Below, in pieces: positions 9,654 through 19,849 of a DNA stretch of 47,719 bases. The translations under genes were made by a program, and so were the position numbers. The notes beneath the pieces are model-generated. The model did not search any database. It saw only the letters and a list, made by a program, of their open reading frames with translations, and was not told the origin of the DNA. Every line of letters starts with the position of its first letter. The stretch's first letter is position 1. The stretch is from Chara braunii (Eukaryota > Streptophyta > Charophyceae > Charales > Characeae), in assembly GCA_003427395.1 (NCBI GenBank), contig BFEA01001049.1, forward strand, positions 194,250 to 241,968, given 5' to 3'.

Positions 9654-10342
9654 TCAAATGTCACTAATCCTTATAACCCCTTTCTTTACCCATTGGACCC
9701 AAGGAGGAGAAGAGCCATTGTATACACAGCTGTTGGCGTCAGTAATCCATCTATTTCCAAATAAAGGTTGTCTCAAGATTTCTTCAAACCTAGTGACCGG
9801 GAGTTTGCTTGGCACTGACAATTTTCGCCATATCTTCAAAAGGGTCACCCATAGGTTATCCATCCTGAGGTCTTCACGGATTGCACCTCTGTCACTTTCC
9901 AATTTCGAGTGAATGCAGGATCTAGGAATAATCCAGAATCTGTTTTCTACCCAAGTAAGTGAGTGAACTTCCGGTGTTGTAACCGACGCAAGTTTTCTTA
10001 TTTGTTTAGCGCTAAAGGTTGCCAAGGCTTATCCACTCCCAAGATGAGATCAATCATCCATTGCAGGGATAAGGCTTGGCATTGAAGAGTTGGATCTAGG
10101 ATTCCCAACCCTCCTCTAGATTTAGGCTGAATAAGAGTTGACCATGTCACTCTAGGGATGACGTTTTCTTGTTTGTGGTCTCCCGTCCAGAGGAAGGCCG
10201 ACACTTGTTTTTGAAGGTGCTTGATTCCTGGTTTACTTATAGCCCACAGAGTAGATTTGTACCATATCGAAGCCAATACCACATTATTTATTATTAAGGA
10301 TCTACCGAAAAGTGAGGTGTGTTGATTATCCCATTTACTCAT
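9654..10342 (-). pseudogene. LINE post-RT region (copy B)
   Basis: Two overlapping frames (10342-9998 and 10025-9654) encode the region after the RT palm and thumb. The first has FGRSLIINNVVLASIWYK and PKSRGGLGILDP, typical of plant-type LINEs. The second matches the post-RT segment of copy D (SVTTPEVHSLTWVENRFW-like). They are in different frames, so a frameshift lies near 10010. Downstream coding continues weakly to about 9300. Confidence 0.75.
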
Positions 10343-11493
10343 TTTTTATACGCCGGTTTGGAGATCCATTCATCGTTAGTGACAGGTTTACCCATGGCTG
10401 AGAGGGACACCCCTAACACTCTCAAAGACACTTGTAACGACAACCATAAAACCTTGGGAAATTCAGGTGGTCGATCCCCATTTGAGTGGATCCAGCAACC
10501 TTGAGTCTTGCTACCCCAGTTGACCTTCATGTCTGAGATTGGGGAGAATTTGTCTAGCAGGTTTTTGATTTCATCAATATTTGTTGCCGAGGCCTCCATC
10601 ATAATTGTTAGATCATCCGCAAACATGGAGGCAACGGGTACTGCTTCTTCCTGTATCCCTGAGATTTTCAATCGTTTAATATTATGGTTAACCCTCAGAT
10701 TTGCTCCAGATGCTTCCATCACAATTACAAACAGAAAGGGGGCTAGGGGGTCACCTTGTCTTACAGACCTCTGTAAGCGAAATTCTGGGGATAACAAACC
10801 ATTGACAAGAATTCTTGTAGTCGCATTTGAATGAAGAATTCTAACCCATCTGCGTAAATTAGGTCCGAAGTTTAATCTGTACAGACAGAAATCTAAAAAT
10901 CGTCAGTCAACATGGTCGTACGCTTTTTCAAAATCTATGAAGACTACTGCAGTATTTTGCTTCGATCGGCGTGTTACTTTGATCATTTCATTAACTAGAA
11001 GGATATTATCTTGTATATGACGGTCATTTATGAACCCAGTATGAGAGGGGTGGATGATGTCAGGCATAGTTGGGATCATGCGGTTTGCTATCGCTTTTGC
11101 GAGCAATTTATAGACTACCGTTAACAGGGTGATAGGTCTGTAATTTCTTATATTCTTCTTTTCTCCTTTCTTATAAAGCAAGGTAAGTATACCCGAATCC
11201 CAAACCTCGTGAAAGTAATGCATTAGATCTGTAGAAAGAATGGGCCACATTGTTTCCAAAAATTATTTTGGGAGTCCATCTACTCCCGAAGTCTTGTCTC
11301 CTTCCATTTGTATTAGAGTTGTCCAAATTTCTTCCTTAGTTAATGGTCTTTCTAAATACTGACTTTGCTCTTGGGTGATTGACTGAAATAGCGGTTCCCA
11401 AAAAAATTTAATAGCTTGATCATCCTGATGAGTTCGGGAGGGATCCTTGGATGATTGAAATAATATCTTAAAAAAATTGTCGGCTACCTTCAA
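10339..11493 (-). pseudogene. LINE reverse transcriptase domain (copy B)
   Basis: One reading frame from 11493 to 10339 spans the RT fingers and palm and is broken by two stops: TAA after GLPK (near 11262) and TGA after AYDHVD (near 10903). Key motifs are visible: LLYKKGEKKNIRNYRPITLL, FIDFEKAYDHVD (motif A aspartate kept), RQGDPLAPFLFVIVMEA (motif B) and MFADDLTIM (motif C, the catalytic DD kept). This enzyme copies element RNA into DNA at the nicked target. The TGA after motif A sits where a tryptophan codon is plausible, so a single G-to-A change may explain it. Confidence 0.85.
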
Positions 11494-11660
11494 ACTTGCT
11501 GCTGAAGAAGCTGAAACTGCTAGATCCTGAGAAGAATCATGGTCAAAAGACTTTCTATGTACGAGCGATTGACTCTTGAACTAGCCATAGCAAAAAATAT
11601 TTTATCAATCTGTCCTTCTGAAGAGAATTTTGATAGGTTGCCTCTAATTAGTTGTCCTTG

Positions 11661-12255
11661 TCAGGGATACTGAGCGAAAGCCTTGAGTTGGTCCTTAAGT
11701 TCCTGGATATTGATATTTTGAGAGGACATATTTTGAGATTCATACTCCAGAATTTGTTCTTGAATATGCATTTCTTGCATATATTTGTTCTTTGCTTGTA
11801 GTTTCGAATGTTCATTACATTTTTTTGCTAAGAATGTCAATCCATTATTAAACCAGGAAATGTAGGAATCCTGTCTTTCCCTTGTTGAGTGCCAATATTT
11901 CCACACATCTGTTAAGTATTTTTTGAATTGATCCTGTTGTAGCGGGGACGTATTCAATTTGTAGAAACCCCTCCCCTGATCTGGTTTCCTTCTAAAGATT
12001 AGGAGTACTGCACATATTTTATGATCAGCACCTGACCATGGGCTTCGCGAAAAAATGGTTGCTCCAATGAGCGCATTGTTAAGGTCTTCTGATACCAGGA
12101 TCAGATCAATTCTAGAACTAGATTGAAGTCGATTACCCTGGTTCCTTATACAAGAGAATAACCTCTCTCTGGGATGAGATCTCCGAAAAGAGTCAAAAAG
12201 ACATTCGTTCTCACACAGGGATTGAATAATATTTTCATCCTGTTCTATATAGGGA
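11661..12255 (-). pseudogene. LINE endonuclease C-terminal part and linker (copy B)
   Basis: The frame contains SRIDLILVSEDL followed by WSGADHKICAVLL, the end of an apurinic-type (exonuclease-endonuclease-phosphatase) LINE endonuclease; the aspartate-histidine pair of the last motif is present (GADHK). Then comes PDQGRGFYKLNTSPL and a helical, glutamine-rich linker. The N-terminal endonuclease half, including the catalytic glutamate, is absent because of the 5' truncation at about 12255. It is in a different frame from the RT segment. Confidence 0.8.
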
Positions 12256-13960
12256 GGACATGGCGAAGTTCTTAACATAGAGATAGGTCGAATCATCTCG
12301 AATGCGTTCATGCCATCTGACAGACAGGCCACGCACTGTTGAGCCAATATAGATTGCATGAAAGAAACGTGAAACAAGAAGGTAAACGCACGGCCCATCA
12401 ATGGACCCTAAGAGGGGTTCTCCTCTTGGACAGGGGTTCTCCTCTTGGACATCAGGCGCAATATTGTCGACCCCTTCGTCGCCAGATTCCTCACCATACT
12501 CCTCAGATGCTCTAATCTCCGCCAAGTCAACCAACGCTTGTTTTTTGTTGCAGTACTTTATCTTGTCGGCCTTGCAAAGAGATTCGAGATGGTATTTAGT
12601 CTTCGTTAAGAGCTCCCTCGTCAGATCTTCTACATACTTGATATAGCCATCCTTGCCTGAGGAGGCGACAACGACTTTCTTCCCAGGATTAATACGGTCA
12701 AACCCAAGTGCTTCATTCTCGATATCCTATCTTGCCAGAGAGACAGATCTTCATTTTCTTCTAGCCGCGTTCCCTGCAACCGAAACAAACATATCTGCAA
12801 GCCTAGCAGAGAACCTGTTCCCTGCAGGTATTTTGTTCTCCTCGACTCTGCCTCGTGAAGTGCTTGGCCCTACGAAACCTGGCTTCGTCTTTTTAGGATG
12901 TGGTGGCGGCGGAGGTGGAGGTGGAGGTGGAGGTGGAGGTGAAGGTGGGTTGGACTTTGATGGGGGAGGAGGAAGGGGAGCATGTAGGGGTGGATTAGGT
13001 GCAACAGCGGAGGGAGGATGAGGTGGAGGGGCAGCTAGTCCAGGGTGAGTATCCCCATGGGCAGCAGGCATGAGAACGAATGCACTTAGACGTTCAACGA
13101 TCTCCATCATGCGTTGTATCAGTCCATACTGCGGATGTTGAGCTCTTTGCACGTTGCCAATCTCTATTAGAAGTAATCCAACGTCGAGTGCCAAAGATTA
13201 GGGTCCCGCATTCTCGGATTGTCTGCTACTCGAGGTTTGCCCTGTGCTGGCAGGATAGGCGGTGATCCTTCTATCTCATCCTGGGATCTCTTCCTGTTGT
13301 TCGCTTCTTCGGTTGCTATGTGCTTGCCACACTTTGGATCACCAACGGATTTCTCAATCTCCTTCCAAATCTGTATATGTTTTCTTGCGTTCTTGCTTGA
13401 TGTTGTTTGTCCGGATTCTCTATCTTTGCATTCATGATCTGAACCATCCTCGCCTATTTCTCAGCCTGGCATGCCTCTTCGTCCTCCACCCTCTTCTTTT
13501 GTTGCTCTTGCTTGATCCTGGCTTGCTCTTCTCTTCGTCGGCGCTCCTCTTCATGTCGTATGTCCTTGTCCTCTCTCCTATCACGGACAAGTTCCCCGAG
13601 GAGAGGGACTAACTCTGCATCATTGTTCCTCTGCCTGGTAGCCCAGGGAACAGCAGGAGTTTCTTGATTCGGCCGATACAGTACGATCGCGTTAGAATTG
13701 GAGGAGGTAGCTGAAGACGTCCATTGCTGGGACTGAGGCACTGGAGCTTGAGGAAGGGGTGGATCAGAAGGGGCATAGACCACCTGAGAGTACATCTGCA
13801 CTGGTTGATAAGCTTGTAGAGCAGCAGGAGGTTGCCCGATCGGAACACCTGATATCAGTCCATCCTGCCTGGGATACGGGCCGGTCCTAGCAAAGTGACC
13901 AGGATGTCTGCAGTTATAGCAGACCCGCTCATAACCAGAATACAGACCACCGTCAGCCAC
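12255..13960 (-). pseudogene. Penelope-like element fragment 1: CCHC, coiled coil, Pro-rich, SAP-like, GIY-YIG
   Basis: Minus-strand coding remnants run from 13960 to about 12255. In order they give: MADGG start (now GTG) and the knuckle CYNCRHPGHFARTG, in which the last cysteine has become glycine; a glutamine/proline segment; a charged coiled coil ending near 13454; after frame changes, a run of 13 prolines near 12905-12945; an SAP-like helix pair (KYHLESLCKADKIKYCNKKQ, about 12540-12600); an acidic linker; and a GIY-YIG nuclease segment with VYLLVS, AIYIGSTVRG and RWHE (about 12270-12390). Stops TGA and TAG lie near 12750 and 12731. RT is missing because LINE B begins here. The same order is seen in element 2 (34-38 kb), so I assign both to one Penelope-like group with the nuclease ahead of the RT. 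Confidence 0.75.
12414..12451. repeat. 19-bp tandem duplication in Penelope fragment 1
   Basis: AGGGGTTCTCCTCTTGGAC occurs at 12414-12432 and again at 12433-12451. It lies between the acidic linker and the GIY-YIG segment. Nineteen is not a multiple of three, so the duplication changed the reading frame, yet the present sequence reads openly across it. Either it compensates another shift or the linker frame is not the original one. Confidence 0.85.
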
Positions 13961-14028
13961 GGCGTACTAAACAGAAACGACGCAGACAAAAATACTGAGA
14001 ACGCCGTTGGCACGAAGAAATCGGAGGC

Positions 14029-14211
14029 GAACCACCAGTACTTCGGGGCCACTTTCAAACGCCCTGTGCGCCAAGCTTTGTCGAACCGCCAGCAAGACAT
14101 TTTTTCCCTTTTGGCTTTCATCACCAGCCATTGTGGTCTGGTAACCCCGAAGCGGGCCAGTTGACGTCAAGAGCCCGTGACCAATGTTTGGGCGAAGTAC
14201 CGGTGGTTTAA
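14029..14211. mobile_element. MITE with AACCACCAGTACTT terminal repeats, member 1
   Basis: GAACCACCAGTACTTCGGGG (14029-14048) is inverted at 14189-14211, whose complement reads TTAAACCACCGGTACTTCGC. The same terminal motif bounds the elements at 18224-18374 and 28848-29057. The interior is GC-rich with no coding capacity. The left end is partly decayed and no clear target duplication was found. It lies about 70 bp upstream of the Penelope fragment 1 start codon position. Confidence 0.65.
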
Positions 14212-15484
14212 CAATGAATGACGGTTTGGGTTGATCCAATCATTCTGCAGCCATCCCGAAAATTTTAACTGGAAACACCACAAACAGTCCAACACGAGTC
14301 TTCGCTTGCCACCACTCCATCCTTTGGCCCCTGCTGAAGTGCTGCCTCCCGCTTGGCTCCTTCCAGGTCGCTTGAGGTTATGAGCGTGAGAGCAGTCTTC
14401 GGATGTAGCATCTTTTTTTCCCTCTTTTTGTCTCTTCTTTTTTTCCTTTCTTTTAAAGGGAGGCAGTCTTGAGATATATCCACAGGTGACCAGCCTCAGG
14501 TTACGAGAAAGAGCGGGTCTCGCATGACGCTGTCCCGCAAAACCCGTTTTCTAGTTGGGCCCACAGCCGGGCCCGGAGCAGGGCCATCGATGTCAGAAAC
14601 CGTGTTCGTTTTGTTTCCTCCCCCCCCCCTCGGCTGCGCGATACCCGGTTGCGTTTTTGGCGCGCAGCGGATTTCCTGATCAGGAAATGTGGACAACCTG
14701 TTTAGGGGTTTAGAGCGGTGTAGAGGGGGCTGGAATGTGGAGCAGAAGTGTGCGGTCGTTGTCATAAGATCGCCCGGTCGCTGGGTGGTCGCGACAGAGG
14801 TCGAAGTTTGGACTACCAGCGGTAGCCAGCAGAGGTCGTGTGGCGATGTTTGTGGCTGGCGCCCGGCATTTCTCGTTTGGGAAGTTCGAATCAAGAAGAA
14901 AAGAAAAGGCAAAAAGGGGATCTGGGAGGGGCGCAGGGTTGGCCTTTTTTTTTTGGCAGCGCCACCTGAGAGCGCCGACGTCTATTGCGCAATGAGAGAA
15001 AATGAGAGAAACAGCCAACCCACAGGGCTGTGCAGCGCCGCCTGAGAACGTCTACATCGATTGCACATGGACAAACAAGAACAGAATCTGCTAACAACCC
15101 GGGATAACCCCGGGACAAACACGCGACATGGTCCTCGTCCCTCCAGGCTGCGCACGGCGGCGTTTTTTTTTAAAACTGGTTTCACGTGTTATCCTCTCTC
15201 TATCCCTGTGTCGAGGCATGATGACCGTACTTGGAGTGAATATTGTCTCTTTCCTTTTGGGGCATGTACTATGTGGTTTTCTGTTTTCCTCCAGGCAAAA
15301 CCTTTGGCCCACCTCAGGGCCCCGCTGGACTACTATGCATTGGACACTTCTCTAGACGGACAGTCGAACTCATCCAACATTGTGAATGCACATAGACAGC
15401 CACGCGATCCATATCCATTCTGGAGTCCACGTTGTGATGGAATCAGGAGGCCGCTTCTCCCCACTACTCTCAACATCATGCATG
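14212..15484. other. Unassigned stretch with a 75-bp-spaced repeat
   Basis: No gene is recognised. GCAGCGCC, CCTGAGA and GTCTA blocks at about 14957-14996 recur at about 15032-15070, a duplication with 75-bp offset. AATGAGAGAA is repeated at about 14991-15010. A 145-codon plus-strand frame (15061-15498) has no motif I know and crosses into the short dispersed repeat G; I leave it as an unproven ORF. Confidence 0.4.
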
Positions 15485-15545
15485 AAGGACTAGAGTGAAT
15501 CCTTCGCTAGAACATGGAAAGATACTTTGCCATAATTTTTGTCCT
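15485..15545 (+). repeat. Short dispersed repeat G, copy 1
   Basis: A core close to TAGAACATGGAAAGATAC followed by TTGCCATA and a T run lies at 15507-15540 and is preceded by GAATCCTT. Related cores occur at 17758-17792 (plus), 17863-17896 (plus, partial) and 18637-18671 (minus). The family is unrecognised; it may be the end of a SINE or a MITE. Confidence 0.6.
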
Positions 15546-16103
15546 TAGGAGAGCCAGGCTCCATTCATCCTTTTTATAAAGCTTTCTAGTACTTTTTACA
15601 AAGCCGGGAACCGGGCCTGGCATCCCTCACAAAAAGAAAGGTGAAACCTCTGGACAAGGTATCATCGGCCTAGGTCAGAGGGCCCACCTAGTATATCGTA
15701 ACCAGCAATCTGTGGCTGCAGTACAATCATTCAGGCCAGCATCATGTGCTGTTCTCCTATGCCCAATCTCACCCGGGCACACTGCATTACCCCAGTGTTT
15801 TAACCACTTCCAATTTCCATATACTAATACAAAGCTAATACAAAGCGACAAACCTATAACACCACAAAACTTCAAATCTACAAAACTGCCGCCACTGCCT
15901 CTACGGAGGCACAGAAGCAGCCTACCTATCCTCAAGTTATCGTCGAAGAGTAGCAAGCAAACAATTGTATAATCAACAAAACAACAACCTGTAATGAAAG
16001 AACAAACCTAGCTTACAAAAGGCCCAGCAGGAAATTAAACAAGAATTTAAAACAAAGAGGAAAACAAAAGAAAGCAAGAAAACCCGAAATCAAGAGGGTG
16101 CAG
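15546..16103. other. Unassigned stretch
   Basis: A/C-rich on the plus strand after about 15790, possibly the 3' side of the minus-strand LINE fragment that begins at 16104. A 93-codon minus-strand frame (15675-15956) has no recognisable domain. No RNA gene was seen. Confidence 0.35.
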
Positions 16104-17090
16104 TCAAAGAAAGAAAGATGAAAATGTCAATTCTGATGGTTGTTGTTGCCGTTCCTGAACTCGAAGCACGTCCGGAAATCCATCCCCGTGTTGCAGAAAC
16201 TTCCGCAGAGGTTTCAACGCATATCCCTTGCGCTGCACTTTCATGGACCGTTCTGTGGCAACCATCTGTTTAATAGAGAATTTCACTTCTGCACGAATCA
16301 TGGGCGGAGTCAGTCTTTCCCCCCTCCTAACTGCCGAGTTCCGCACTGTCCGAAAGGTCCAAAGGATGGCTCCTAACAGGCTTTCCTCAGGGTATGTCAG
16401 GTGGTCGTTCCCATTTGTTTTTGAGCCACAGCACCAAGCAGCACATACTCGTCTCCCCATCTGGTATCGTGATGAGAGATCGGAGCTGCTCCCGGTCTCC
16501 ACCAATCCCACAGTTGCCTAGAGAGTTCGCAATGTAAGCATGTGTTGCAGATCCTCTATCCTCATCCGAGAACACAGGAGGCAGAGTGGACTGGCCTTGA
16601 CTGTTCGTCTTGCACACCATTGCGCTGTGGGAATGGCCAGGTGGGCCATCAACCACAGAAAAGTTGCGTGCTTAACCACAGCCAGATCCATAAGCAATTT
16701 CCAATAGCCTGAGAAAAAGAAAAAAAAAAAACGTCGCAAAAGCCTAGGTAGGCAATCCCAAATCCACCCTGTAGACATCCATCTTTTAGCCACTACCCAA
16801 TCCACATCCACCATGTGATGGGTGAGGCAATACCCAAGTTTTGTTGTGTAACAATACAGCAGGACAATCTTCTGCTGCCGTGCATGAGAAATAACCCCAA
16901 TCCCTGAGATCCAAGGACAGCTGATATGAAGGCACGGCCAGGGCAGACGGATGTACCTGGTCCGGATAATCCAAAACACAAACAGATGTAAGATCAGACA
17001 ACTGCTGGAGTGGAAGAGACTGCTGAGCCTGCACCAACGGAGGGCCCAAAGAATGCATTGCCTGCTCCGTTTCCCATGTCAACACCACAG
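16104..17090 (-). pseudogene. Second LINE family, C-terminal zf-RVT fragment
   Basis: Minus-strand frames (17088-16786, 16979-16518 and 16511-16104) together give a zf-RVT domain unlike that of copies A-E. It has HATFLWLMAHLAIPTAQWCA, then a PLCLLC zinc pair, EDLQHML, and after a frame change the segment EESLLGAILWTFRTVRNSAV. The last zinc cysteine is lost in the frame that reads HML. An A-run of about 12 nt on the plus strand near 16719-16730 coincides with one frame change. This is a decayed relative of plant-type LINE ORF2 proteins; its RT is not in the window. Confidence 0.7.
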
Positions 17091-17289
17091 TAGACTCATT
17101 ATTTTCTTTTCTCTTTTTTTTTTACATAGATTCGTTATTAGTTCTTTTAAATGTTTTAAAAAGGCTAATTCTTTAAGCCCAACCAATTCAATTACCTGTC
17201 GAATCTGAACAAGACGGTCTTTCAGGCCTTTTTTATTGTCACTATAGTATTGCGGGGAACTCCATAGCAGCCACGTCTGTGCTCAAGCC

Positions 17290-17381
17290 TCCAACGAGGG
17301 AACATGTGGGAGCTGCACCCACCAGCCTGCTAGCGTCCAAGGAGGGAACATGTGGGGGCTGCACCCACCAGCCTGCTACAG
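17290..17381. repeat. 46-bp tandem duplication
   Basis: Two adjacent units, 17290-17335 and 17336-17381, differ at only a few bases (TCCAACGAGGGAAC against TCCAAGGAGGGAAC). Both continue through GCTGCACCCACCAGCCTGCTA. The high similarity suggests a recent slip or unequal exchange. Confidence 0.85.
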
Positions 17382-17577
17382 CAGGTGGGCGATACCGGCC
17401 AGGGGTCAGCCGGTAGCATCCGGACCGAGCTTGTTCGATGGGCCAGTCACTGTGCCCCCCCTCCGATCCCCTCCCCCTATGAACATCGTCTGTCTCTGCT
17501 CAATGCCACTGGGGGGGGACCAACGGCATATCTCTTGGTGGCAGGCGCCAAGCTTGCCCAGGAAGGTACATGAGGCC

Positions 17578-17642
17578 AATGGTGGTTGAACCCAAGACCT
17601 CCTGAATGCCACTTCTGTGCCTTACCAACTGAGAGGTCACTG
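17578..17642 (-). ncRNA. tRNA-derived SINE-like head
   Basis: On the minus strand an A-box-like CTCTCAGTTGGTAAGGCAC (17617-17635) is followed after about 24 nt by a B-box-like GGGTTCAACCACC (17581-17593). Spacing and order match an internal pol III promoter of tRNA type. The acceptor stem does not close, so this is not a working tRNA. It is probably the head of a SINE whose body extends to lower coordinates (to about 17450). Confidence 0.55.
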
Positions 17643-17744
17643 GATGTTATTAGTTTTCATTAGATTCTGTCTTTTCTTTTTGTCTTTTTCGAAGAGGGGT
17701 GATGCTATGCGGCAGCCAGCAGGCCTCACCAGGACAAAAAATAT

Positions 17745-17800
17745 GACTGAATCTTCCTGTAGAACATGGAAGGATACATTGCCATATTTTTTGCCTTTTC
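17745..17800 (+). repeat. Short dispersed repeat G, copy 2
   Basis: The core (17758-17792) closely matches the copy at 15507-15540, and the GAATCTT string upstream is also shared. A weaker third match, AAGAATGTATCC followed by CGCCATATTTTTTT, lies at 17863-17896. Confidence 0.6.
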
Positions 17801-18223
17801 TGCATGTGGAGAGTAGAGGAGCGAAGCCCAGTCATTTCTGCAGACTGAGGGCCTCCCTCAGCTAAGAATGTATCCTACACCGCCATATTTTTTTGTCTTG
17901 TGTGCAGCCCCTGAATCTCTGCTGCAGACCTGAGCTCAAACCCGGAAAGAAGCACATGAAGCATATGAGTAACCTACTGCAATTCTGAATTACTCGGGGC
18001 ATGTCAGTTCAAGTGATGATATCTCAAGGCCCCTCAAAAAGAAATCCCGTCCTCCGTTACATCCTTAAAAAAAAAAAGAGAAAACTACAGTGCAGTCAGG
18101 GTTTGAGTTTGAAAATGCACTTGAGGCAAAATGGCCGCTAATGTTGAGTGTATACAACCTAGGTTTCGGGTCCGGTGGGGTCACATGGGGCTGTGTTGTG
18201 TTGGCGGGATTTCCAGAAGTGCA

Positions 18224-18374
18224 TTAAACCACCAGTACTTGGGTGACGCCTTAGCGTTAACGCTACGAGAATTTCGCTACCGGCGGGCCGTCGATAAATC
18301 GTATCGACAGCCCGCGCCGCTTCAAAAAAGGTGCGGCCGGCACGGCGCGCAGTGCCCAAGTACTGGTGGTTTAA
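18224..18374. mobile_element. MITE with perfect 20-bp terminal repeats, member 2
   Basis: TTAAACCACCAGTACTTGGG (18224-18243) is perfectly inverted at 18355-18374. GTGCA directly flanks both ends (18219-18223 and 18375-18379), a likely 5-bp target duplication. The interior holds an AGCGTTAACGCT palindrome (18253-18264) and a GC-rich stem around GTCGATA/TATCGAC. No protein is encoded, so it would need a transposase in trans. It is the clearest member of the TIR family also seen at 14029 and 28848. Confidence 0.85.
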
Positions 18375-18601
18375 GTGCATTTTCAAACTGTTTGTGAGTG
18401 GGCCGAAGTTAACCTCCCCCCCCCCCAAAAAAAAAAAAAAGCTGTCTTCTCTGTCATCGGGGGACAGCTATATATATATTTTCTCTCACCTCACATATTT
18501 TAACTGGCTTTCTGCCATGTCATGAGGAAAAATATATGTTCCATGACATCCAATAAAATTGGGGTGATGCAACAACAAAGAATATAAAAAAGAAAAAGAA
18601 A

Positions 18602-18690
18602 TTGCCATGTATCTTGGACCTTGCCACTGTAAGCGCAAAAAGTATGGCAGTGTACCTTTCCATGCTCTGCCTAAAGATTCACTCTCATTT
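18602..18690 (-). repeat. Short dispersed repeat G, inverted copy
   Basis: The minus strand reads GAATCTTTAGGCAGAGCATGG, then AAAGGTACACTGCCATAC and a T run (18637-18686). It matches the plus-strand copies at 15485 and 17745 in the same order. Opposite orientation shows that the family spread by insertion and not only by tandem duplication. Confidence 0.6.
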
Positions 18691-19799
18691 CTCCACCGAG
18701 GACGCAGCAGGGTTCCACTTGTTGTAGATTATATGCCATGATTATTGGTTATGGAGCTTCTGTTATGACAGGTATGTTGAGAGTTTAAGCCTCTTGAAGT
18801 ATCGTGAAATTGAGGCTTTTGAAGCTGATAGGCATCATAATTGAGCCATGAATGTCAGCTATGGTGATTCTGAATGAGATTTCAATCTGAGAATTTTTTT
18901 ATTGTGTGTGTCCGGACCAACCTCACAAGGACCTGAGCAGCCACTTCCACCTGGCCTGACGGTGCCGCATTGCCACAGGTTACAGGGCGGCACAACTCAC
19001 CGCAGCAAGCGACCAGCTTTGACTGGGCCTGGCCATCATCCTCAGGCCACCAAAAATGACAGCAACAGGATTACAACCCAGCACCTATGCAGTGCCATTC
19101 AGGCATGCGACCGCAGATAGCCATCAGGAACAGATGTGGCACCCTGGGGGTTTCATAGTTGAAGACCGTGCCTGGCCAGAGCTTGAGGATTTGACTGTAG
19201 CGGTTTCGGGAGTTTGTAGGCTGACTAGGGAAAGACCTTGGGTTGTGGGGTAGCATCAGTTGGAGGGGGGGGAGTTAGGGGGGGAGGTGAGTTGGATAAA
19301 GCGGGGGGGGCAGGGATACAGGGGCTGGCAGGGACAAACAGATCACCCGTGTGGTGCGTTTAGTAGTGGAGGGTAGGGTAGAGAATCTAGAGATGGAGGA
19401 TGCGAGGGAGGGGGAGGCGGGGTGTCATACGGGGAGCAATGTGGGTAGCAGGGGGATGGTCTAGGGGTGAGGTTGGGGATAGTGAGATGGGTTGACAGGT
19501 GGTGGTGCATTTTCCATTAGGTGACGTGGATATAGCACCTGCTCCTCTATCTGCGGGTTCCCCTGTGGGAGCCTCAAATGGGTTATCCGGGTGCGGCTGC
19601 TGGGGATGGTACGCCTGAGGCTGGATGCTGATTACAGTGATTAGGGATTGCCCTGGCAGCGGCCTACCAAAGGTTTGTAGTGGTCGCCATTGCCACCAGC
19701 TCTCTTCCTTCTACCATGGCCTCCAGCTCAGGCATTGCTTGTCGTCCAGGTCTGCCATCTTTCTGTTTGGGCCAAACCATCTTTGTGTCAATGTCCTGA
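18691..19799. other. Unassigned stretch
   Basis: No gene is supported. On the minus strand near 19070-19140 there is a weak tRNA-like pair (GGGTTGTAATCC and ATGGCTATCTGCGG), too degenerate to call. G-rich tracts occupy 19260-19460. The plus-strand frame that becomes LINE ORF1-like from about 19850 opens at 19625. Confidence 0.35.
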
Positions 19800-19849
19800 T
19801 GTGGGCTTCTTTTTGCACTGGATCTGTGGTCATTTTCAGCATGTCTTTT

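Larger units (their letters stand above)
9290..12255 (-). mobile_element. LINE copy B, truncated at both ends
   Basis: This minus-strand non-LTR retrotransposon keeps part of the endonuclease (from about 12255), the connector, the reverse transcriptase and the post-RT region. It lacks the zf-RVT domain and 3' UTR that the other copies have, because it ends at about 9290 against repeat D. The 5' break at about 12255 joins it to the GIY-YIG segment of a Penelope-like fragment. That fits a 5'-truncated insertion later cut at its 3' end. It is the best-preserved RT of the five copies. Confidence 0.85.
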
